This document shows positions 21,550-32,477 of a stretch of DNA of 64,000 nt, in pieces (positions within the stretch are counted from its first letter, which is position 1; each line of letters begins with the position of its first letter). Position numbers and translations under genes: made by a program. The notes below the pieces were generated by a model. The model saw only the letters and a list, made by a program, of their open reading frames with translations, had not been told where the DNA came from and did no database searches. This stretch comes from Diadophis punctatus similis. Lineage: Eukaryota > Chordata > Lepidosauria > Squamata > Dipsadidae. The stretch covers positions 225,964,434 through 226,028,433 of the forward strand of contig JALIGW010000001.1 of the NCBI GenBank assembly GCA_023053685.1, written 5' to 3'.

Positions 21550-23434
21550 CTTCGCGGTGCTATCGGATGTGAAAAGCAGGGCTCCATGAACTCGCACCAA
21601 ATCCCTTCATTGGAGGGCCCCATAAGGGGCTAAAGTCACCCTGTAGGGGTGACGAAGAGTGGAGGGGTGCCCTGCAGGTTGCGGAGAGTGGCAGCTCTCC
21701 TGCTTGATCCAGGGCTAATTCCCCCTCATCCGACGACAAAGAGAAGAGGCAGCCATTATGGCTGCCATGAAGCTGGAGCAGCCGAAGAAACGAAGACACT
21801 GCTGGAGCGGTGTGTGAACAGTGACTGGAACTGGGTGAGGTGACTTTTTTTTTACCTGAAACCTACCCTAAAGAAAATAAATTCTGGAAAAGGGACTCTT
21901 TGAAGAGTTTGTTTAAATGGCGAACAATTACAGAGAGAAAAATCATAGACCCGAAAGGAAAGGAAAGGATATTAAGAAGAGAGCGCAAAACCTTTAAAAA
22001 GGTAAAAAGATTGGATCTCTAATTTTTATTGGCAATAAGGCATTTTAAAATGCTGGAATTACTTGTCAGAAATTTGAGTATTTGTTTGAATAAATACAAA
22101 CGGAACTTACTGATAAGACAGGAGAAAGTAGAAATAACACCTGGGGGACTGCTGTGCTATTTATTGCTTTATACTTATTTATTCCATGACTACTGGAGCT
22201 CTAACATTGAAAATACGGAAGACATCTAAGTAAGGTGACTTTTAAATATCAGGAGTTATGATTGAACTTATAGCAGGGACTTAAGGAGACATTTGGAAAT
22301 TTTCCTGGATTACCTAAAAAGAGCTAAATCGACTAATTGTGGGACATAAAGAACCATATTACTGTATTTCCGGAGGAGCAACATCAGGACTGAGTAAATG
22401 GTTTCCAGATCGACTTTCTGAAGGCAAAAATAATTGAGACTCTGGGGCAGTGATAGAACATTGACAGACTACTGAGCGATATTTGGACTTATCAAAAAAG
22501 AAGACAAGATGTTTCAGCAGGGGGAAATAAGTAGGTTACAAAAAGAATTGGTGGCAATATTTCAAAGCATTCATGATACTATGATAAGGAATCACAGGGA
22601 GATAATGGACTTAATGAATAACATAAATGGGAAGTTAGAAAGTGCTCCATAAGAGAGAATGAATAATGATCAAAAAGCCCAGGAAATAGAGGAGACAATG
22701 GAGAGACCAGGGGAAAAGACAGAACTAAATAAACAAACAAAACAAGAAGATAAGAGGGAAAAGGTAGTAAAAGCTTATGAAGCAATTCAGGGAAAATACA
22801 TGCTAAAAGACCAAAAAATGATACTAGATAAACAGAAAGATATCTTTGAAAAGAAAATGGAGAATTGGGCAGATCCTCTGGAGGTTTGGCAACAAAAGAT
22901 AGGAGAGATGGAAGAAAAACTTAAATTAAACAGGAAAGATGTAGATAGAGAAGGGAGGAATTTGGGAGGCAAGTCAAAAAATGAATAAGAATTGAAATAT
23001 TAAAATGGACAAGAGATCACGGATAGAGGAAATGTTTTGTAATACAAGATTGGCTTTACTAGGAGCTAGAATAGAGTCAGACACAAGAAATAGGGGGAAT
23101 ATTATTATGCATATTTTTATATAATATATTAAAAGTAATAGCTAGATATAAAGATTAGATGTTGAAAGATGGTGACACTATGTACATTCTAATGATACTG
23201 TTGTTATTAGAATGGGGGACTAAAATGTTGAACAATTAAATAATGAAGGCTTATATTTTAATACAAATATGTATAAGAATATTATTACAATTACATAAAT
23301 ATGATTTAAATAACAAATAATGCTAAAAGTATCATTACTACTTGTATGCAAATGAATGATACCCAGGTGCCTCACTGTTCACGTATTGATATTGATATAT
23401 ATTCAAAAAGAAGAAGAAAAAAGAAGGGGGAAAA
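21550..23434 (+). mobile_element. ORF1-only L1-like (HAL1-like) retrotransposon, 1.9 kb
   Basis: A 19-bp target duplication (AAGAGGGTCCTTTGTTTGA at 21531-21549; one mismatch at 23435-23453) flanks an element with a GC-richer 5' leader (21550-21840), an A-rich ORF1-like region and an A/G-rich 3' tail (23400-23434). The duplication shows retrotransposition by target-primed reverse transcription, and the orderly 5' start suggests a full-length insertion. No RT or endonuclease sequence is present: ORF1-like text is followed directly by about 450 bp of AT-rich 3' UTR-like DNA. This resembles mammalian HAL1 (half-L1) elements, but a simple internal deletion of one L1 copy is equally possible. Confidence 0.7.
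22509..22988 (+). pseudogene. L1 ORF1-like coiled-coil protein, one premature stop
   Basis: The frame from ATG 22509 encodes about 158 residues, interrupted by TAA at 22650-22652 after residue 47, and closes at 22986-22988. Composition is dominated by Lys, Glu, Gln, Asp and Met with heptad-like spacing (for example KDIFEKKMENWADPLEVWQQ), as in the N-terminal coiled coil of L1 ORF1p, which trimerises and binds RNA. No RRM or C-terminal domain was recognised. It could instead be a reading of purine-rich DNA, but its placement inside a duplication-flanked element supports ORF1. Confidence 0.5.
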
Positions 23435-23453
23435 AAGAGGGTCCTTTGCTTGA

Positions 23454-25940
23454 ATGATCAGAGCAAAGGACTTCCTCAAAGGCCTGTACAAGCTTATTAA
23501 TAACCACTGTCTTTTTTTTTCTTCTGAAGTGCTTTTAGAGATATTGGATAAAACTTAGTCAATGTTATAATTTGTTTATTTGCCTTGGCCATCTGTGGTG
23601 CTGCAAAACCTCTCAAGAGGTCTGACAGAATAAAACAAATAATACAATAATGTTAACTGATATGACTGCTACCTTAGATATTGTGGTTTTAAATATAAAC
23701 AAGTTACTGGTTTTATTTATTTATTTGATGCATTTAAAAGTCTTTTTTTTCAAAAAAAGCATAAAAGTTTAAATCTTCCCCCAGAACAATAAAAGATAGG
23801 TAATAATTTGAAAAACGAGGTAATCTCAGATTTATAGGTCCATTTCAGACACTGGCTTTTTTTGGCTTCATGGTATAAAAGACAAAAAAAATATATAAAC
23901 CTTTAAAACCTTTTCTTTGGCTCCTGGATTTAACATTGCAGTTATGGACTTTTAAAAACCAGTTGTCTCTTTTATTTGAAACAAATAATTATGGTTGGCT
24001 ATTGATTTTGACCCAATTCAATATGGCTAGTAGTTTTTCATAATATTGAATAGTAATTCGGTAAGATTAAAGTATTAATGCTGTCACAAAGAGAAAAAGA
24101 GACCATATTTTAAAGATACACTGCTTATTCTTGGCTTAATAAATTATTGCTATGAATGAATATTTAGTTTGCCCAAATGACTTCGAATATTCCAAAGAAA
24201 GAATTTCCACAGTTCTGAAGCAATGACAAAAAAAATTCTCTCCCTGTTGCTATTGTGCAAAACAGCAAGGTCGTGCAACAAGTTTGTGGGCCACATGTGA
24301 TCCACCAAGCAGTTTTGTGCAGCCAGCGACATTTTTTTAACCAATAAATAAAATAGTAAATTTACAGCCACTGCTGCTGAGTACTTCCAAGCCTTTCTGC
24401 TCCACTAGCCACAGAACAGCTGATCAGCACTCCAGATATTTCTTTGCACCCCACAAGGATTTTTAATTTATCAATGTGGCCCTTTCCTTGGGCACGTTCT
24501 GCTTAGACTTTATTTTCTGAGTAACTTGTCCAGGGAAACTTTGTGTTAGGACAAAGTTAGGACAGAGTAGAGCCAGAATTTAAAATGCTTTCATGTTTGT
24601 ATTTTGATGGTTGAATCTCTAGGAGTTGTGAGTTTGGGTCCATTAGTCAGTACTGTATGGTTCCCCCAGCTCTTCCTTTCGTTAGGAAGCTATTCCCTAA
24701 ATAACAGGAGTTCACAGAGTTTGTGCTTAATCTGGTTCTAAACCACGACTGTTTCTCAATAAGGAGCCCGTCCCCCCCTCTCTCTCTCTTCCTGCCTCTT
24801 CCATTCTCTGCCAAAACCACCTACATTCTTTAATCTCTGGACATTATGTTAAATTTAGTCTTCCTATTTTTATAACATCCGCAGAACACATAGTTAAAAC
24901 TGAATTAGAAGAAGGATATGCAAATAGTCCTGATGGTCTAAAGCTACAATATTTTATAATAATCCATTTATTTTATTTATATTTATAATGTTTAATCTGT
25001 ATCAATATGGAAATCTGTAATCTATCTGAAGTCTTTCTGAATTAAAATAACAAATAAATAAAAATGTGCATGTGAAAAATATGCTCCTATATGACTCTGT
25101 CATATATGAGAACCTCTTTTTATAAACAAAAACATTCTTTTTATAACCTCTGTATGGCAGCTATGAAGAACATAACTGCAGCATTTAGCCAGTCATGACT
25201 GATCTCCAAAAGCTTAACAGCCAGACCTCAGTAGTGCTTGGAAAGGTGACCAACAGGAAATCTCATGACTGTAGAATAGATCAGAAGAAGGGAATGGCAA
25301 ACTCTTTCTGTACTGTGCTTAAGAAAACAGCATGGTTTCCTCTGTGTCATTGCCAGGAATCAAGATCAACTAGAAGAACACTGTTATTTTAATTACCACT
25401 TTGGATTTAACCCAGAGGAAAGGGGCATTAGATGAAATTATCTCTCTCTGTGTAGCCTTAGGGTACCACATTCTCCTCTGCAATTTTCTCCCCCCTGTCA
25501 TTTATTCCATTATACATCATGAAAATCTTTACTTTGTGCTCTGAAAAAATAAATATGAAGTGTGTACAATATTTAGCATTTATTGGGGCCATTTTTAGAT
25601 ACAAATCTAGAATATTTATACTGCTGCCCAGAAATTATCTTAAATTGTGGCAGGACAAAAAAATAGTTGTTTCCTAAAAGTTTTCTCCATCACAGATAAG
25701 CACAAGATTGTTCAGCTTAGAACAATTTGCAATATATCAGCAAGACATTATAAATCCCTGTTATCTCTTCTCTAAATTGGGATGTGAGTTAGAAAAAGTT
25801 AGGGTTCTGATCTGAAATTCTTAGGTTGAATTCAGTAAATGCTCAGAAGTGCCTTTCTGCCTTAAATTCTAAAAGTATAGTTTCTACCTCCTTAGCTACT
25901 ATTTTGGTGGTAGACCTTGAAATTAGATGCTAATAATATT
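23454..25940. other. Unassigned non-coding DNA, 2.5 kb
   Basis: No exon with consistent splice signals and no repeat boundary established. The segment 25185-25390 (GGAATGGCAAACTC, CCAGGAATCAAGATCAACTAG) has the look of a degraded dispersed repeat, but there is no second copy here to compare. Confidence 0.4.
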
Positions 25941-26272
25941 TTATTTATCTATTTATTTCATCAGGCATGTATTAGATAACAGATATGTATAAATATAATT
26001 ATGAATACATAAAATGGATACGAATAAAAGGGAACATTAGGACAGGGACAGTAGGTACGCTGGTGCGCTTATGCCTGCCCCTTAAAGAACCTCTTAGGAA
26101 TGGGGTGAGGTCGACAATAGACAGTCTAAGGGTAAAGTTTTGGGGGTTTGGGGAAGAAACCACAGAGTCAGGTAGTGCATTCCAGGCATTAACAACTCTG
26201 TTACTGAAGTTGTATTTTCTGCAATCAAGTTTGGCACGGTTTACCATAAGTTTGTATCTAGTATGTGCTCGT

Positions 26273-26644
26273 GGGTTCTAACTTACCTCACTGCTGGTTC
26301 GCTTTCTCCTGTGCCGCGTGGCCGCACCTCATGGGCACGTGCGCACTGTGCGCATGTGCATACGTGTGCATGCGTGCACAGTGGCAAAAAAATAAACCCC
26401 CACAAAAAAGCCAAAAACAAGATGGCGACGCATGCGCAGTGCCGAAAACAAGGCTTCTGCGCATGCGCAGAAAGAAAAAAAAACAGAAAAAAATCAGGGA
26501 AAAAAATCCAATTTTTTTTTAAAAAGATGGCAGCGCCCATGGACCGGCACTGACCGAACCAGTTCTGTGATGTCATCATGACATCACCAGCGGGTCGCTA
26601 CCAGTTCAGGTGAACCGGTCCGAACCGGGAGAAACCCACCTCTG
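26273..26644. mobile_element. hAT-type MITE inserted in LINE, 372 bp
   Basis: A perfect 8-bp duplication, GTGCTCGT (26265-26272, 26645-26652), is restored to one copy in the intact LINE sequence. The right end reads GAAACCCACCTCTG. The left end starts GGGTTCTAACTTACCTCACTGC, lacking the first 6-7 bases of the usual terminus. Family as 1926 and 5670, with AAGATGGCGAC at 26420 and a perfect TGCGCATGCGCA at 26458-26469. Confidence 0.88.
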
Positions 26645-27083
26645 GTGCTCGTGTATTGTTGTGGTTGAAGCTGACGTAGTCATTGACAGGTAGGAAATTG
26701 TAGCAGATAATTTTATGTACTACGCTTAAGTTGGACCGAAGACAGCGAAGTTCTAAACTGTCTAATCCCAAAATTTCAAGTCTGGTGGCATAAGGTATTC
26801 TGTTGCGAGCAGAGGAGTGGAGGTCTCTTCTCGTGAAATATATCTGGACTCGTTCAATTGTATTAATATCTGATATGCAGTGCGGGTTCCAGACAGATAA
26901 GCTGTATTCAAGAATTGGTCTAGCAAAAGTTTTGTATGCCCTATTTTGTAGTTCAATATTACTGGAGAAGAAGCTACTCAAGATTAGGTTAACAACTTTT
27001 AATGCCTTTTTGGCAATGCTGTTACAGTGAGCTCTGGCACTTAGATCATTTGAGATGAGTACTCCAAGGTTCTTAACAGATTT

Positions 27084-27890
27084 AACAGATTAACAGAGTT
27101 GGAAGGGACCTTGTAGGTCATCTAGTCCAACCCCCTGCTCAAGCAGGAGACCCTCCACCATTTCTGACAAATGGCAGTCCAATCTCTTCTTGAAAGTCTC
27201 AAGTGATTAAGTTCCCACAACTTCCTAGGGCAAGCTGTTCCATTGGTTGATTGTTCTCACTGTCAGAAAGTTCCTCCTTGTTTCTAGGTTGAATCTCTCC
27301 TTGATCAATTTCCATCCATTATTCCTTGTCTGGCCTTCAGGGGCTTTGGAAAATAGCTTGACCCCCTCCTCTCTGTGGCAGCCCCTCAAATATTGGAACA
27401 CTGCTATCATGTCTCCCCTGGTCCTTCTCTTCGCTGGACTGTCCATGCCCAGTTCCTGCAACCGCTCTTCATATGTTTTAGTCTCCAGTCCCCTGATCAT
27501 CCTGGTTGCTCTCCTCTGCACTTTTTCTAGATTTCTCAATATCTTTTTTGTAGTGTGGTGACCAAAACTGGATGCAATACTCCAGGTGTGGTCTAACTAA
27601 GGCTTTATAGAGTGGTATTAGTACCTCCCTTGATCTAGATTGTATCCCTCTGTTAATGCAGTTTAGGATTGCATTGGCTTTTTTGGCTGCCGCTGCACAC
27701 TGCTGGCTCATGTTTAGCTGGTTGTCCACTAGGACTCCAAAATCCCTCTCACAGTCACTGCTATTAAGCCTGGTTTCACCCAGTTTATATGTATACTTTT
27801 GGTTTTTTTTACCTATGTGTAGGACTTCACTTTTTTCTACATTGAATTTCATTTTGTTAGATAGGGAACAGCGCTCAAGTCTGTCAAGTC
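27084..27890 (-). mobile_element. CR1 LINE 3' portion inserted into the family-B LINE
   Basis: The minus strand encodes CR1 text: MKFNVEKSEVLHIG, FGVLVDNQLNMSQQC, LIPLYKALVRPHLEYCIQFWSPHYKKDIE, then (after a frameshift near 27510) VQRRATRMIRGLE, FQYLRGCHREEG and FLTVRTINQWNSLP. The conserved 3' UTR ends at 27084 (GAGTTGGAAGGGACCTTG on plus). AGGTTCTTAACAGA on the left and AAGTCCTTGACAGA on the right may be a decayed target duplication. Confidence 0.88.
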
Positions 27891-28144
27891 CTTGACAGAG
27901 TGAGGGTCGTCTATGAGGTCGTATCCGCCCAGATTGAATTTTGTGTTCTGATTTTTTTTGCCAATGTGTAAGACAGAGCATTTGCTGGTTGAGATTTGGC
28001 GTTGCCAATTGTTTGACCATTCTGACAGATAGTCAAGGTCTTTTTGTAGGGTAGAAGCATTATCGGTGGTGTTGAATAGCTTTACATCATCAGCGAAGAG
28101 AATATAGATTCTATTATGTAAAGAGCACACAGGATGTTTTATAT

Positions 28145-28297
28145 TATATTCTATTATCATATTCTATTCTATTATTCTATTCTATTATTCTATTCTATTA
28201 TTCTATTCTATTCTATTCTATTCTATTCTATTCTATTCTATTCTATTCTATTCTATTCTATTCTATTCTATTCTATTCTATTCTATTCTATTCTATA
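28145..28297. repeat. (TTCTA)n microsatellite
   Basis: About 19 pure TTCTA units from 28201, with variant TTATTCTA units before. It is the same motif as the 3' tails at 15520 and 56343, but no AATAG-tailed LINE is attached; it abuts the family-B LINE fragment. Confidence 0.95.
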
Positions 28298-29326
28298 TCA
28301 TATTATAAGCAACTGCAATCTAACTTCTCTTTCCTAGTCCATTTGTGCTTATGAAGAGATTATAGTTATGCTTAAGTGGTCTTCCCCTGGGAATAACTGC
28401 TCCTGTCCCAGCCTTGCAAGTAAAAGTTGAATTTGGTTAAAATGAATTGCATTTGCTGGGGGGAAAAGACAGAAAGCAGTATTTTTCCATGGTATAAGAA
28501 AGACGAAAAACAACATCAGGTTTTCAGAAATCCGTAGACTAGACTGGGAAGTTAAACAAAAAACATCCCAGACAAAGGCAGTAGCAAATAACATATTATT
28601 GCCAAGAAAATTGCATGGACTTTGAAGAAGACTTATCTTTTATCAGTCCAAATTATGATTTCAACAGAAGTCTTTGCCTGATGAAGTTCAACAGAAGAAA
28701 GGTTTGAGCCTTAGATAACACATCCCATTGACTGATTTTCACATACATTTCTCATTTAAATGAAACAGAGAGAAAGTTTTTTTTTAAAAAGTCTTTAGCT
28801 ATGTTTTCCTATTTGCTACCAGGAAGCAAGGCAAACTCTCTTTGGGACTCACATAAGAGTCGACCCAAAATATCTATGTTGTTCTTTTTTGCAAAATATC
28901 TGCAGCGGGTACAGATTCCCAGGCATAAATGTGGATGGCACTTACGGCATATTTCTAGCAAAGATATCTGGTTCCTTCATACAGGGAGTAAGAGAATGAT
29001 GATCTGCACTTTGGGTGATTTTCTGAGCTGCCAGCTCTACCTGGCTCCTGTTTTTAAATATTCTTCTGACAATCATTTTGAAAACTCCAGCTTGTTGTTC
29101 TTCCTCAACCTGGCGTTATTTGTTTCAGTGTGCTATTTGTTGCAATTCTTTGTTGATACGCAGTAGTTTCCCTCAGAAGTATGTCTTGAATCTCATTCTT
29201 AAGCAACATTAAGTTAAGCCAATTGCTGACATGAGGAAATTTCAGCCCAAATTTCATCCATACAGTACCTTGTTTTAAAAAGGCATTTTGGACAATCATT
29301 ATATTCTAGAAATAAACTCTCACTTC
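28298..29326. other. Unassigned non-coding DNA
   Basis: No supported exon; the 121-codon ORF at 28801 has no recognisable domain and no flanking splice logic. Confidence 0.4.
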
Positions 29327-29334
29327 ACCTAGAA

Positions 29335-29650
29335 CCGTGATGGCGAACCTATGGCACGCGTGCCACAGGTGGCACGCGGAGCCATAGCAGAGGGCACGCG
29401 AGCGTTGCCCACCGGCAAACCGGAAGTGCGGAAATGGGCAAACCGGAAGTGCCGAAAACGTACTTCCGTTTTGCTGGTTTTTGCATTCCGGGGCTTCGGG
29501 AAGCTTCCCTGAACCCTCCGGAGTGCAAAAAACAGCTCACCGGCAAACCGGAAGTGCGTTTTTCCGCACTTCCGGTTTGCCCATTGTGCACATGCGTGGG
29601 GGGGGGCAATGGGCGTGGGCACGCGAACCAGAAAAGGTTCGCCATCACTG
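29335..29650. mobile_element. hAT-type MITE (CAGTGATGGCGAACC family), 316 bp, with repeated CCGGAAGTG
   Basis: Left end CCGTGATGGCGAACC and right end GGTTCGCCATCACTG are bounded by a perfect 8-bp duplication, ACCTAGAA (29327-29334, 29651-29658). The interior carries ACCGGAAGTG at 29419, 29442 and 29547, and its complement CACTTCCGGT at 29568. It sits about 220 bp upstream of a coding exon of the small GTPase gene. Confidence 0.92.
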
Positions 29651-29873
29651 ACCTAGAACTTGTCATTCTTATGCCCTTCAAACTTTGCTATCTTTAGGTG
29701 GGGGTACAAGCCAATCTGAATGTCTTAAACTGTTGCCTTAATTTTTCTATGACATATATAAAGTGGATTCATATATAAGATGGATCTATATCTGTAGTTG
29801 ATTAATAGCTAAGCTATTGTATATCTATATTGGTTTGCTCTGCTAATTGTTATTTTTTCTTTTTCCAATGAAG

Positions 29874-29930
29874 CATTGACAGTAAGATTCATCACCAAGC
29901 GATTTATTGGTGATTATGACCCTACTCTAG
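29874..29930 (+). CDS. RERG/RERGL-like small GTPase, exon with switch I (partial gene)
   Basis: A 57-bp exon. The acceptor is a T-rich tract then AAG at 29871-29873 and the donor is GTAAGT at 29931. Read from the second base of a split codon it gives LTVRFITKRFIGDYDPTL, then a split Glu codon completed in the next exon. This is the Ras-fold alpha-1/switch I region. The Thr of DPTLE corresponds to the Mg2+/effector Thr of Ras. ALTVRF.TKRFI is characteristic of the RERG/RERGL/RASL12 branch, and a separate exon here matches RERG gene structure as remembered. The P-loop exon (GxxxxGKS) must precede it and was not found in the 29.8 kb upstream, so the gene is partial. No CAAX box occurs in the last exon. 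Exact orthology is unresolved. Confidence 0.85.
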
Positions 29931-30653
29931 GTAAGTTTAGTTACTTGCTCTGTCAAATCAGTGCGTTAATTTGTATTTTTGTTGATCAATGGCAGTTGCT
30001 GTTAACATTGTATCTCAGATCAAAAATATTTAGGCAGAAGAGAGAGTCCTGGTTCAAAATCTCATCCCCCACATCTCTAAATAGATCTGGAAAAGCCTGC
30101 TGCCTAAGGCCCAAACAGCTATTGGCTGCCAATCATTGTCAGTCATGCTGAGCTAGATAGACTCATTATACAAAATTTAGTTTTAAGATGAAGTACATGT
30201 GTTTAATTAGGGTTAGGTTTTTAATCTAAAATTGATTATTTGACAGATGTTATAGCAAAGATGATGCTGTTGTTCCTATTTCTTTCTCTTCTATTAAAAT
30301 ACCCAAAGTAGTATTTAGCTTAATAAAAAAACCTAGATAAAAGCAGCAGTAACATTACTTGATATACTTTAGAATTCCAATTGAAACAAGAGATGTGTTT
30401 TGCAAAGAAAGATGCAGAGAAAGAATCAGACAAATTTCAACTAGGAGAACATTCCAGATTTATGACCCCACCATAGAATTATCAGTATCATCAAACTATG
30501 TATATGAAGTTGCTCTAGTAGTGGGATGGATGGCATATAAATTTAAGAAAATAAAATAAGTAATAAATAAGTGCTAACTAGTCAACTGGTTATCAATGAT
30601 GATTGACTCTGCTGCCATCTTACCTTCACTGGTCAAGCTCACATAACCTAGAA
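29931..30653 (+). other. Intron of the small GTPase gene, first part
   Basis: The intron runs 29931-41220 (11.3 kb). This first part shows no repeat or secondary gene. Confidence 0.6.
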
Positions 30654-30776
30654 CAGCTTTCTGGAAACTTGGTGCCCTTCAGAGTGGTCAAAAGACAATT
30701 CTCCATCAACCCCTTGCCTTAGACTCATGAGAGAAGGAATCCAACACATTTGAAAGGCACCAATTGGAGAAAGCTG
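30654..30776. mobile_element. Old palindromic hAT-like MITE
   Basis: CAGCTTTCTGGAAACTTGGTGCC at the left pairs with GGCACCAATTGGAGAAAGCTG at the right. Flanks ACCTAGAA and TTATAGAA share their last five bases, consistent with a decayed 8-bp duplication. Confidence 0.6.
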
Positions 30777-31374
30777 TTATAGAAAGTACATATTCATAGG
30801 TCCACTTAGTTGACATTCAGGTGAATTGCAGTCCTGTAATTTAAGACTTGTCTTGTTGGATCAGGTGAGACTCTTGTTTTAATTCACAATTTGGTTTTGC
30901 TAAGTTGCCAACCAGAGTACTCCCAAGTAGAGACATATTCTTCTCCTGCCATTGTCCCCCTAATAGTAGTATTTGGAGATGCATGTCTCCAAAGACAACT
31001 CTAAATCTTCAAGATTGAGAATCTTTGATAGACTTATCCACCATGAATTTACCCAATTCCTATGGTGTAGAACCCCAAATATCCTAGCCATTTCTTTTAA
31101 TGGAAGTTTTGAGCTATCTGATCATTTTGGTTGCCCTCTTCTGCATTTTTCCACCCTGTTATATTTTTCAAATGTCACAATGAGAACTGTACCCAGTATT
31201 TCAAATATTGTCATATCATCAATCTGTTATAAAACCATTATACTGTTGGCAGTTTTATATTCAGTTCTTTTCCTAATGATCCCTAGCCTGGGATATGCCT
31301 TCTTCACAGCTGCCACACATTGAGTCAACATCTTAATTGAATCATCTATTATGACTCCCCATCTATAACAATAA

Positions 31375-31605
31375 CAACAGCTGGAACATCACTTGAATAC
31401 CATCAGCACTGACAAAATCACGATCAATTTATTGCAAAAGTCAGCTTTAGTTGGAACAGCTTACATTCTGCGACATCAAACAACAACGTCTCCCCCCCAG
31501 ATCCTTGGGAAGAAATTGATAGGTGGAAAAAAATATCAGATCCAGTGTAAAAGACTAGCGGACTGTGGGACTGTGGGACCAACCATAATAATATAAATGT
31601 ATGAC
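31375..31605 (+). mobile_element. Fragment of another LINE-type ORF C-terminus
   Basis: The reading frame at 31393-31596 (NTISTDKITINLLQKSALVGTAYILR) resembles C-terminal ends of a LINE-like polyprotein seen in reptile genomes; the family cannot be named with certainty. It interrupts the old CR1, and TATGACTCCC occurs on both sides (about 31349, 31600), compatible with a target duplication. Confidence 0.5.
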
Positions 31606-31656
31606 TCCCTAACTCCCAACTACTCTTTTTCCTATATAGTTATAGTTTAGACTGTA

Positions 31657-31886
31657 AGAGTCCGGGTGGCGCAGTGGTTAGAATGCAGTATTGCAGGCTA
31701 ACTCTGCCCATAGTCTGGAGTTTGATCCTGAAGGGCTCAAAGCTGACTCAGCCTTCCATCCTTCAAAGGTCAGTAAAATGAGGACTCAGATTGTTGGGGG
31801 CAATATGCTGACATTTGTAAACCACCCAGAGAGTGCTGTAAAGCACTTTGGGGCAGTATATAAGTCTAAGTGCTATTGCTATTAGA
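31657..31886 (+). mobile_element. tRNA-derived SINE, plus strand
   Basis: Head GGGTGGCGCAGTGGTTAGAA, body GTCAGTAAAATGAGGACTC, tail GTATATAAGTCTAAGTGCTA then TTGCTATT. Same family as 8240 and 18367. Inserted in the old CR1. Confidence 0.88.
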
Positions 31887-32218
31887 TTCCATCATTTTAT
31901 ATGTGCAGTTATCTTGCTTTGCCCCAATGTGCTTCACTTTATATGTTTACTGTATTTAAACATCTTCATTGGTTGTTTTGGCTGATCATTCATCAGCTGA
32001 AAAGACCCTTCTGAAGCTCTTCACATTCCTTGTAGAACCATCTAAAACCATGGCCAGCTCACTACTTATTCTAAATAGGGATCATTTATGAACTGTTGAA
32101 AAAAATCAATCCCGATACAGATCTTTGAAGGACTCCACTCTTGCTTCCCTCCACTAAGAAAGTTGTTCATGTATTCACATCTCTTGTTTTCTGCTTTTTA
32201 ACCAGCTAGCAATTCATA

Positions 32219-32477
32219 AGAGTTGAAGTGGTGCAGTGGTTAAGAGCTGAAGTGGTGCAGTGGTTAAATGCTGCGACTGCAGGCTGACTGCTAGTTTAGC
32301 AGTTCAGCTGTTCAAATCTCACTAGGCTCAAGGTTGACTCAGCCTTCCATCCTTCCGAGGTCGGTAAAATGAGGACCCAGATTGTTGGGGCAATATGCTG
32401 AACTCTGCAAACCGCTTAGAGAGGGCTGTAAAGCACTATGAAGCGGTATATAAGTAAAGTGCTATTGCTATTGCTAT
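32219..32477 (+). mobile_element. tRNA-derived SINE with duplicated A-box head
   Basis: The 5' head GAAGTGGTGCAGTGGTTAA occurs twice in tandem (32226 and 32250), so the A-box region is duplicated. It is followed by the normal body (GGTCGGTAAAATGAGGACCC) and tail (CTATTGCTATTGCTAT). Confidence 0.88.

Larger units (their letters stand above)
25941..28118 (-). mobile_element. Jockey/CR1-superfamily LINE (family B), minus strand, in three pieces
   Basis: Pieces 25985-26264, 26653-27080 and 27890-28118 are collinear with the 448-codon LINE ORF at 61352-62698. They encode, on the minus strand, LFNTTDNASTLQKDLDYLSEW, then SVKDL | GVL-type text, the YKTFARPILEYSLSVWNPH region and KLDCRKYNFSNRVVNAWNALPD. 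The gaps are a CR1 insertion (27084-27890) and a MITE (26273-26644). Only the C-terminal half of RT is present. Confidence 0.85.

Noticed and set aside
28134..28337. 67-codon ORF rich in FYSIL repeats
   Set aside because: Pure (TTCTA)n microsatellite translation.
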